DNA of 7,326 nucleotides. Source: Chloroflexota bacterium. Its GTDB lineage: Bacteria > Chloroflexota > FW602-bin22 > JAMCYS01. Of the stretch, positions 1 through 5,182 are shown one piece after another (the first letter of the stretch is position 1; every line of letters begins with the position of its first letter). Below the pieces are notes generated by a model. The model saw only the letters and a program-made list of their open reading frames with translations. It searched no databases and was not told where the DNA came from. The stretch covers positions 1 to 7,326 of the forward strand of contig JAJZQK010000155.1 in the NCBI GenBank assembly GCA_021847625.1, given 5' to 3'. The position numbers and the translations under genes are program-made.

Positions 1-1527
1 GCGGCCCACGCCGCCGACGGCTACGCCCGGGCCAGCGGCAAGGGGGGCGTCTGTATCGCCACCTCCGGCCCCGGCGCCACCAACCTCGTCACCGGCATCG
101 CCACGGCCATGCTGGACTCGGCGCCGATGGTGGCCCTCACGGCCCAGGTGGCGACCGCGGTCGTCGGCACCGACGCCTTCCAAGAGGTCAATATCACCGG
201 CATCAGCCTCACCATCACCAAGCACAACTTCCTGGTGCGCAACGTCGAGGACCTGGCGCCGACCCTCCGCGAGGCTTTCTTCCTGGCCAACAGCGGCCGG
301 CCGGGCCCGGTGCTGGTCGACCTGCCCCGCGACATCCTCACGGGGAAGACGAAGTTCGAATATCCCGACCGCGTGCCGCGGCCCGGCTACCGACCGGTGG
401 TGCACGGCCACCCCCACCAGATCCAGCGCGCCGTGCAGGCGATCAAACAGGCGAAAAGGCCGCTGATCGTCGCCGGGCACGGCATCAGCATCGCCAAGGG
501 TTGGAACGAACTGCGCCAGTTCGCGGAGAAGATCGACGCGCCGGTGGTAGAGACCCTCCTCGGCCTCTCCGCGCTGCCGGGGGATCATCCCCTGTCGCTG
601 GGGATGGCGGGCATGCACGGCGTCGCCTGGGCCAACCTGGCCGTGCAGAACGCCGACCTCCTGATCGCGCTGGGCATGCGCATGGACGACCGGTTCACCG
701 GCAACCTCCAGCAGTTCGCCCCTCAGGCCAAGGTGGTCCAAATCGACATCGACCCGGCCGAGATCGGCAAGCGGGTGCCCGTGGCCGTGCCCATCGTGGG
801 CGACGTGCGGCTGACGCTGCAGGCGCTGATGGCGCAGACGCCGGAGATGGCGCACCGCGAGTGGCTCTGCCAGATCGACGCCTGGCGCGACCGCCATCCC
901 CTCGTGGTGGGCGAGGGCAACCTGCCGCCGCAGGAGGTGATCCGCGCGCTCAACCACACCACGAAGGGCCAGGCGCCGGTGGTGAGCGACGTCGGCCAGC
1001 ACCAGATGTGGGTCGCCCAGCACTATCAGTTCAACCGTCTCAATTCCTTCTTCACCTCCGGTGGCCTGGGGACGATGGGCTACTCGCTGCCCGCCGCCCT
1101 GGGGGTGCAGGCGGCCTCCCCCGACGACCCCACCTGGGTCGTCGTGGGCGACGGCGGCTTCCAAATGAACATGCAAGAGCTGGCCACCGTCGCCCAGGAG
1201 CGGCTGCCGATTAAGATCGTCATCATGAACAACGGCTTCCTCGGGATGGTCCGCCAGTGGCAGGAGCTCTTCCACGGCGCCCGCTACATGGCCACCCCGA
1301 TCACCGGGCCGGATTTCGTCGCCCTGGCCGCCACGTTCGGGATCCCCGGCCAGAGGGTTACGAAGGCGGAAGAACTGGAGAGTGCCTTCGCCAACGCCCG
1401 TCGCGCGGAAGGGCCATATCTGCTGGATTGCTTGGTGGACAAGGACGAGAACGTCTATCCGATGGTGCATCCCGGCGCCGGCAACGCCGACTTCGTGGAG
1501 GATCCCAGGGGGTGTAACGGCAAATGA
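1..1527 (+). CDS. ilvB: Acetohydroxyacid (acetolactate) synthase large catalytic subunit, 5'-truncated by window edge
   Basis: This ThDP-, Mg- and FAD-dependent enzyme condenses two pyruvates to 2-acetolactate, or pyruvate with 2-oxobutyrate, the first common step of valine, leucine and isoleucine synthesis in the cytoplasm. The frame is open from base 1 and gives 508 residues. Full-length relatives have about 560-590, so some 50-70 N-terminal residues lie outside, including the catalytic Glu that normally sits just before the AAHAADGYARA segment seen here. Visible motifs, numbered from the first codon, are SGPGATN (22-28), GTDAFQE, SGRPGPVLVDLP, a central ThDP-enzyme domain (about 140-280), SGGLGTMGYSLPAALG, and the ThDP/Mg motif GDGG at 383 running to NN at 410-411. 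MVRQWQELF follows. The C-terminal VYPMVHPGAGN is typical of the family. The stop overlaps the ilvN start (ATGA), so the two subunits are translationally coupled. Upstream regulation lies outside the window. The family call is very secure; ordinary biosynthetic IlvB is preferred over other ThDP enzymes because ilvN follows. Confidence 0.97.
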   Translation, partial: AAHAADGYARASGKGGVCIATSGPGATNLVTGIATAMLDSAPMVALTAQVATAVVGTDAFQEVNITGISLTITKHNFLVRNVEDLAPTLREAFFLANSGRPGPVLVDLPRDILTGKTKFEYPDRVPRPGYRPVVHGHPHQIQRAVQAIKQAKRPLIVAGHGISIAKGWNELRQFAEKIDAPVVETLLGLSALPGDHPLSLGMAGMHGVAWANLAVQNADLLIALGMRMDDRFTGNLQQFAPQAKVVQIDIDPAEIGKRVPVAVPIVGDVRLTLQALMAQTPEMAHREWLCQIDAWRDRHPLVVGEGNLPPQEVIRALNHTTKGQAPVVSDVGQHQMWVAQHYQFNRLNSFFTSGGLGTMGYSLPAALGVQAASPDDPTWVVVGDGGFQMNMQELATVAQERLPIKIVIMNNGFLGMVRQWQELFHGARYMATPITGPDFVALAATFGIPGQRVTKAEELESAFANARRAEGPYLLDCLVDKDENVYPMVHPGAGNADFVEDPRGCNGK

Positions 1528-2069
1528 GACACGTACTTGTGGCCCTTGTGCAGGACGAACCCGGCGTGCTCGCTCGCATGGCGAGCCTCTTCGCGCGCCG
1601 CGGCTACAACATCGCCAGCTTCACGGCCGGCGCCTCGGAGACGCCCGGCCTCACTCGCGTGACCCTGGTCGTGGAGGGCACCAACACCGTGCTCGACCAG
1701 ATCGCCAAGCAGTTCCGCAAGCTCGTGGAGGTGGTGAAAGTCGCCGACCTAACCGACGAGGAGGACTACCTGGCCCACGAGATGATGCTGGTCAAGGTGA
1801 GGGTGAACTCGCGCACACGCCAGGAGGTAGTGAGCCTGGCCGACCTCTTCAAGGCCCGCATCATCGACGTGTCCTCCACGACATTGGTGCTAGAGGCCAC
1901 CGGCGAGGCGGACAAGTTGGACAAGCTGCTGGAGGTGCTGAAGCCCTTCGGCGTCAAGGAGCAGGCCCGCACGGGCCTGCTGGCGATGAACCGGGGCGCC
2001 AAGATCCTCAACCAGCGCCCGGGCGTCGTCTCCGACCGCAAGTACCTCACGGACGCGGTCGTCGGCTAG
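1524..2069 (+). CDS. ilvN: Acetohydroxyacid synthase small regulatory subunit
   Basis: This subunit binds IlvB, raises its activity and confers feedback inhibition by valine or other branched-chain amino acids. The 181 residues comprise an N-terminal ACT domain (about 2-75) and an ALS small-subunit C-terminal domain (about 83-160). The ACT signature DEPGVLARMASLFARRGYNIASFTAG is clear. Gly14 and Asn29 align with the E. coli IlvH positions where substitutions cause valine resistance, so the effector site looks intact. The C-terminal half shows MMLVKVRV, IIDVSSTTLVLEATG and the final TGLLAMNRG. It is slightly longer than E. coli IlvH (163 aa). The ATG overlaps the ilvB stop by 4 nt, with a purine-rich AGGGGG at 1507-1512, about 11 nt upstream inside ilvB. 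No ilvC follows, although it often does elsewhere; the next 650 bases are gene-poor. Confidence 0.97.
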   Translation: MRHVLVALVQDEPGVLARMASLFARRGYNIASFTAGASETPGLTRVTLVVEGTNTVLDQIAKQFRKLVEVVKVADLTDEEDYLAHEMMLVKVRVNSRTRQEVVSLADLFKARIIDVSSTTLVLEATGEADKLDKLLEVLKPFGVKEQARTGLLAMNRGAKILNQRPGVVSDRKYLTDAVVG

Positions 2070-2293
2070 AACCGCCAACCAACCGTGGGGGCGATCCGCC
2101 TGAGAGTTTGTGACTTTTTCGATTTGGGGCGCCCGAACCGGCTCGTACAAGGACGTATACTAAGGAGGCGCACGCCAGTCTTGGGCGCCAAAACCGATTT
2201 AATCACAACCTCTGAGGTGAACCGGCCCCTACGGAAACCAGCAAGCAGCTGCCGATGCCATTTTCACCCAGCGCCGGCAGCCAGTAGGTTCCG
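2070..2293. other. Intergenic region after ilvN, no gene recognised
   Basis: No convincing gene is seen between ilvN and the first palindromic repeat. A GTG-started frame (2085-2555) runs across all three palindromes and shows no family resemblance, so it is treated as spurious. Structural elements are a 7-bp inverted repeat GGCGCCC/GGGCGCC (2128-2134 and 2183-2189), a 7-bp inverted repeat GCTGCCG/CGGCAGC (2248-2254 and 2275-2281), and a T-rich CTTTTTC about 40 nt after the ilvN stop with only a weak hairpin (2090-2100) before it. TATACT (2156-2161) is followed at once by a strong Shine-Dalgarno-like AAGGAGG (2162-2168), but no recognisable coding frame starts at suitable spacing. No clear ilvBN terminator can be named. 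Confidence 0.5.
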
Positions 2294-2319
2294 GTCATTC
2301 CCGCGGAAGCGGGAATCCA
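2294..2319 (-). repeat. REP-like palindromic repeat, copy A (inverted)
   Basis: This is a 26-nt element. The stem ATTCCCGC (2297-2304) pairs with GCGGGAAT (2309-2316) around a 4-nt loop, flanked by GTC and CCA. Read on the minus strand it matches copies B and C at 23 of 26 positions. One difference is a T:A pair replacing a C:G pair, which keeps the stem intact. Short palindromes of this type are widespread dispersed intergenic repeats in many bacterial genomes, comparable to REP sequences; assignment to a specific family is inference. Confidence 0.85.
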
Positions 2320-2348
2320 TCCGGTGCCTCGTCCTTACAAATGACCAC

Positions 2349-2374
2349 TGGATCCCCGCTTGCGCGGGGATGAC
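2349..2374 (+). repeat. REP-like palindromic repeat, copy B
   Basis: The stem ATCCCCGC (2352-2359) pairs with GCGGGGAT (2364-2371) around a TTGC loop, with TGG before and GAC after. All 26 nt are identical to copy C. It lies 29 nt from copy A in the opposite orientation, so A and B together form a larger inverted pair resembling the paired REPs of BIME-type elements. Confidence 0.85.
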
Positions 2375-2409
2375 GTGCACAGCCGCATCGCCGGGCGGCT
2401 GCGTTGGGC

Positions 2410-2435
2410 TGGATCCCCGCTTGCGCGGGGATGAC
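2410..2435 (+). repeat. REP-like palindromic repeat, copy C
   Basis: This copy has the same 26 nt as copy B, with stem arms at 2413-2420 and 2425-2432. The 35 nt between B and C contain another short hairpin, CAGCCGC (2380-2386) with GCGGCTG (2395-2401). Repeats and loops are irregularly spaced and differ in orientation, so this is not a CRISPR array. Confidence 0.85.
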
Positions 2436-2466
2436 AAGGACGCGGGCAACACCCACACCCCCTGCC

Positions 2467-2664
2467 TCATGCCCCTCCTTGCCCGACGGTTGCCTCGCCC
2501 ACCTTGCGGTAGGACGGGTAGAACAAACCGACCCCGCCGACGACCAGGACGATGATCGCCGCCGCGCCGCCGAGGGCCAACGGCGCGCTGAACGCGTCGG
2601 AGAGAGCGCCGAGCGGCAGCGTCGCCAGCGGCATCAGGGCGTAGTTCATCATGTAGATGCTCAT
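2467..2664 (-). pseudogene. MFS transporter C-terminal remnant
   Basis: A 65-codon frame starting MSIYMMNYALMPLATLPLGALSDAFSAPLALGGAAA resembles the last part of major facilitator superfamily exporters of the EntS-like type, where a cytoplasmic RGRVMS segment leads into TM10-11 (M-x6-PLGxLPxGALAD-x-FGAPLA) and a final helix. Here the second hydrophobic segment (GGAAAIIVLVVGGVGLFYPSYRKV) is followed by a short tail and a stop. An intact MFS protein has about 400 residues and 12 helices; the 10 or so preceding helices are absent. The frame stays open some way upstream (RRPS before the Met), but no further transporter sequence is recognisable before the ClC gene ends at 2717. A decayed or truncated gene is the best reading. 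A functional two-helix small protein cannot be excluded but is unlikely, because the residual motifs are family-like and there is no clear ribosome-binding site. Confidence 0.6.
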
Positions 2665-2716
2665 CGACGGCCGCCGGGGCAGTATCCGGGGTGAGTATTG
2701 TGAATCTGATAGGTTC

Positions 2717-4771
2717 CTAACTCTTCCCGTTGGCGCCGGCAGGTGCCTTACCTTGTTGCGCCAGCAGTCTCTCCTGGAGGTCGGCGACGGCCTCGTCGCG
2801 CACCAGGATCATCAGGCGGTCGCCGCCCTCGAGGACGGTGCCACCATGGGGGATCACCACCTGTTGCCCGCGCTCGACGGCGATGACGAGCGTGGGCGAG
2901 GGCAACCGGAGGTCCGCGAGCTTGCGACCGACCAGAGGTCCCTTCGCTTGAATCGTAAGTTCCATCACCCGCGTGCCGCGCAGTTCGCGCGGCAGGATGC
3001 GGCGCTGCTGCTGCGACTCCAGGCGACCGAGCATGGCCGCGCTGTAGGCCCGCACGATGTCGCCACGCCGCAGCAGGCCGACGACCTCCCGGGGCTTCGC
3101 CCGCGTCACCACCGGCACCTGGCCCAGGTCGCGGGCGCCCATGCGGCGGATGGCCTGGCTGAGCGGCTCGTCGATGTAGGCGGTTATCGCCGGCCGGTTC
3201 GCCACCTCGCCGACCGTCGCCCCGAGCCTGTTATCCAGCAGAACCCGCTCGATATCCTGCACGGTGACTATCCCGTCCAGCTCGCCCCTCTCGTCAACCA
3301 CGACCAGGGCCCGGGCGTGCGATTCCTCCAGCTGCGCGCCCGCCTCGGCCACGGACGTCTCGTGCGTCGCGGTCACCACCTCGCTCGTCATCGCCTGGCC
3401 CGTGGTGATCGTCCGCATCAGGTCCACGTCCCGGCCCGCCCGCAGGTCGATGCCGCGCCTACGCAGCTTGAGGGTATAGATCGTGTCGCGGCTGAGCGCC
3501 TCCGAGGTGAGGGTGCTGATGACGACCGCCACCATCAAAGGCAGGATGATGAGGTAGTCCCCCGTCAATTCGAAGAGAATGATCACCGCCGTGATCGGCG
3601 CCCGGGCGGAGCCCGCGAAGACCGCGGCCATGCCCACCAGCCCGTAGGCGCCGGGCGGGGCGGTGAGGCCGGGGTAGAACGCATTGGCCGCGACGCCGAA
3701 GGCGGTCCCGAACATCGCGCCCAGGAACAGCGAAGGGGCGAAGACGCCGCCGGAACCGCCCGAGCCGATCGTGAGCGAGACGGCCAGGGTCTTCAGCACT
3801 AGCAGCGCCAGCAGGAGCGTGATCGCGAAGTTGCCGGTCAACGCGTCGGAGATAGCGGGATAGCCGACGCCGAACACCTGCGGGTAGAAGAGACCGATTG
3901 CCCCGAGAAGCAGCCCGCCGAGCACTGGCTTCAGGTACTCCTTCATCCGGATGTCGTCGAAGCGGTCCTCGAACCAGTAGAGCAGGCGGGTGAAGCCCAC
4001 CCCAACCACCGCGGCGAGGACGCCTAGCAGGGCATAGAGTGGAAACTCCGTCACGCTCACCAGCTCGTAGGGCGGTACAGGGAAGGCCGGCTGGCTACCG
4101 AAGGCGAAGCGGCCGATGACGGAGGCCGTCACGGCGGCGATGACGACGACGCCGAAGGCGCGGGTGGTGAACTCACTCAGGATGATTTCGAGGGCGAAGA
4201 ACACGCCGGCAATGGGGGCATTGAAGGTGGCGGCGATGCCGCCGGCCGCGCCGCAGGCCACCAGCGTCCGCACCCGGTCGTCGGACATTCGGAACAGTTG
4301 GCCAACCGTCGACCCTAGCGCCGAGCCGATCTGCACGATCGGGCCCTCGCGTCCGACCGAGCCGCCGGAGCCGATACACACCGCCGAAGCCAGCGATTTG
4401 ACCACGGCCACGACGGGACGGATGCGCCCGCCGCGGAGCGCCACGGCCATCATCACCTCGGGCACGCCGTGGCCCTTCGCCTCGCGGGCGAAGAAGTAGA
4501 TCATAGGGCCAAAGATCAGGCCGCCGATGGCGGGGATGACGATAACCGTGCTCGAACCCATGAAGGTGGCCAGACCGGACTGAAGGAGGTCGAAGAAGAC
4601 GTAGTTGAACCCTTGAATCAGGTAGCGGAAGACGACGGCGCCGAGACCGGAAGTGATGCCGACGAGGAGCCCGGCGCCCACCAAGACCTGCGTCTCGGAG
4701 GGGCCGACATTCTGCAACCACCTACCGAAGCTTTTGGCTAGACCCGAAAAGAACCTCGACGTTACGATCAT
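2717..4771 (-). CDS. ClC-family chloride channel/transporter with CBS pair and TrkA_C-like domain
   Basis: This is an inner-membrane anion channel or anion/proton antiporter of 684 residues. The ClC core spans about 27-435, with the ion-path motifs GHGVP (100-104), GREGP (140-144, Glu142 aligning with the gating glutamate E148 of E. coli ClcA), GGVFAP (341-346) and Tyr432 aligning with Y445. Two CBS motifs follow (about 453-512 and 519-577), which often bind adenine nucleotides. Next is a TrkA_C/RCK_C-like segment (about 600-670: ELTIQAKGPLVGRKLADLRLP, then GGDRLMILV) of the kind linked to ligand or nucleotide gating. The central Ser of the classical GSGIP motif is His101 here, and the internal proton glutamate position (E203) is Ile196 in ALEIIL. 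The ATG at 4771 gives a normal N-terminus (SETQVLVGAGLLVGI follows) with a weak GGGCAGAG about 3 nt upstream. It is divergent from the 5183 gene and probably monocistronic. The substrate (chloride, nitrate, fluoride) cannot be decided by eye. Confidence 0.95.
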   Translation of the reverse strand: MIVTSRFFSGLAKSFGRWLQNVGPSETQVLVGAGLLVGITSGLGAVVFRYLIQGFNYVFFDLLQSGLATFMGSSTVIVIPAIGGLIFGPMIYFFAREAKGHGVPEVMMAVALRGGRIRPVVAVVKSLASAVCIGSGGSVGREGPIVQIGSALGSTVGQLFRMSDDRVRTLVACGAAGGIAATFNAPIAGVFFALEIILSEFTTRAFGVVVIAAVTASVIGRFAFGSQPAFPVPPYELVSVTEFPLYALLGVLAAVVGVGFTRLLYWFEDRFDDIRMKEYLKPVLGGLLLGAIGLFYPQVFGVGYPAISDALTGNFAITLLLALLVLKTLAVSLTIGSGGSGGVFAPSLFLGAMFGTAFGVAANAFYPGLTAPPGAYGLVGMAAVFAGSARAPITAVIILFELTGDYLIILPLMVAVVISTLTSEALSRDTIYTLKLRRRGIDLRAGRDVDLMRTITTGQAMTSEVVTATHETSVAEAGAQLEESHARALVVVDERGELDGIVTVQDIERVLLDNRLGATVGEVANRPAITAYIDEPLSQAIRRMGARDLGQVPVVTRAKPREVVGLLRRGDIVRAYSAAMLGRLESQQQRRILPRELRGTRVMELTIQAKGPLVGRKLADLRLPSPTLVIAVERGQQVVIPHGGTVLEGGDRLMILVRDEAVADLQERLLAQQGKAPAGANGKS

Positions 4772-4867
4772 TCACTCTGCCCATCGGCACACCGCCCGCG
4801 GCCCGCTCCCCCTCGGTTCGGGCGAAGCACAAGCCCACTCTTCCTCCCTCGCCCAACCGTCCGCTCG

Positions 4868-4909
4868 CCGGCAAGCCAGTGCGATCTACGAATTACGTCC
4901 ACTGGCCGG
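4868..4909. repeat. Imperfect inverted repeat in ClC leader
   Basis: GCCAGTG (4875-4881) pairs with CACTGGC (4900-4906). CCGG at 4868-4871 can continue the stem with CGG at 4907-4909 if a 3-nt bulge (CAA) is allowed. The 18-nt loop is comparatively A+T-rich and holds the near-palindromic ACGAATTACGT (4889-4899). It could be an operator or an RNA hairpin in the ClC 5' leader; the sequence alone does not decide. Confidence 0.4.
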
Positions 4910-4932
4910 GGCCTGTGACATCGGGCGCATTC

Positions 4933-4946
4933 CCCGTCGCGACGGG
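4933..4946. repeat. Perfect 14-nt palindrome
   Basis: CCCGTCGCGACGGG is a perfect dyad without a spacer. It lies 8 nt from the larger palindrome at 4955-4980, between the candidate ClC promoter and the ClC start. A dyad without a spacer forms an RNA hairpin poorly, so a DNA-binding site is more plausible, but a chance GC-rich palindrome is possible. Confidence 0.4.
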
Positions 4947-4954
4947 CAAGAGGG

Positions 4955-4980
4955 ACGGTGGGAACGTCTGTTCCCACCGT
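4955..4980. promoter_or_regulatory. Perfect 11-bp-stem palindrome with GAACNNNNGTTC core
   Basis: ACGGTGGGAAC (4955-4965) is perfectly complementary to GTTCCCACCGT (4970-4980) around the tetraloop GTCT. G4953:C4982 and a G4954:T4981 wobble may extend it. The centre reads GAACGTCTGTTC, matching the GAACNNNNGTTC core bound by Gram-positive-type LexA (DinR box). It lies 30 nt downstream of the candidate ClC -10 box, so as DNA it could be an operator and as RNA a strong leader hairpin. No T-run follows on either strand, arguing against a simple terminator. It could equally be a copy of a dispersed repeat. Confidence 0.5.
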
Positions 4981-5009
4981 TCGAAGCAGCGCAGTTGTTA
5001 CTAGCCTCC

Positions 5010-5038
5010 AGTATAGACCCGCTGGCCCGCCGAGGCAA
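5010..5038 (-). promoter_or_regulatory. Candidate sigma70-type promoter for the ClC gene
   Basis: On the minus strand TTGCCT (5038-5033, 4 of 6 matches to TTGACA) and TATACT (5015-5010, 5 of 6 to TATAAT) are separated by exactly 17 nt. Transcription would begin near 5003 and give the ClC gene a leader of about 230 nt containing the three palindromes listed above. This is a consensus match only. Confidence 0.45.
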
Positions 5039-5083
5039 GGGCATTGTTGAACATAAATAATGGGGAATGGCACCTGAGGGCTG

Positions 5084-5092
5084 TGCTATAAT
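5084..5092 (+). promoter_or_regulatory. Extended -10 promoter for the 5183-rsmI pair
   Basis: TGCTATAAT is a perfect extended -10 element (TGn plus TATAAT) in otherwise GC-rich DNA. No good -35 is found at 16-18 nt spacing, which extended -10 promoters tolerate. An A+T-rich patch (5044-5064) lies upstream. Initiation near 5098-5100 would leave about 85 nt of leader before the TTG start at 5183. Confidence 0.6.
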
Positions 5093-5123
5093 CCTTCTCC
5101 GGGTAGGTCAATCGGACCGTGCC

Positions 5124-5144
5124 GCGGGCAGTGCCCGTGCCCGC
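5124..5144 (+). promoter_or_regulatory. GC-rich leader hairpin before the 5183 gene
   Basis: GCGGGCA (5124-5130) pairs with TGCCCGC (5138-5144) around GTGCCCG. An alternative, tighter fold pairs GGGC (5126-5129) with GCCC (5133-5136) around AGT. The hairpin lies in the presumed mRNA leader, upstream of the Shine-Dalgarno at 5170-5174. It has no U-tract, so it is not a terminator. A regulatory role is speculative. Confidence 0.3.
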
Positions 5145-5182
5145 CGGCCGGGTAGGCGGAGAACTTGGCAGGAGTCGATCCC

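Larger units (their letters stand above)
4772..5182. other. Divergent intergenic region with palindromes and two promoters
   Basis: This gap of about 410 bases separates the divergently read ClC gene and the 5183 gene. No gene is recognised in it. It contains inverted repeats at 4868-4909, 4933-4946 and 4955-4980, candidate promoters for both directions (5010-5038 minus, 5084-5092 plus), an A+T-rich island at 5044-5064 between them, and a GC-rich hairpin (5124-5144) just before the 5183 gene. Each is listed separately. Confidence 0.7.

Noticed and set aside
145..165. QVATAVVG in IlvB, where plants carry a Pro whose loss gives herbicide tolerance
   Set aside because: Ala at this position is natural in bacterial enzymes (E. 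coli IlvI has QVATSLIG), so it is no sign of selection.
2128..2190. tRNA-like 7-bp closing stem with a single unpaired base after it
   Set aside because: The length (63 nt) is too short and there is no T-loop TTC motif, no D-arm and no anticodon stem.
2294..2435. Possible small CRISPR array
   Set aside because: The repeats are fully palindromic, in mixed orientation and unequally spaced (29 and 35 nt), and no cas genes are present.
2085..2555. GTG-started plus-strand frame of 156 codons after ilvN
   Set aside because: It runs straight through three REP-like palindromes and the antisense of the MFS remnant, and shows no family-like sequence.
2657..3802. Long plus-strand frame antisense to the ClC gene
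   Set aside because: It mirrors the strongly supported ClC coding frame; its composition (runs of R, H, D, Q, G) is typical of antisense frames in GC-rich genes.
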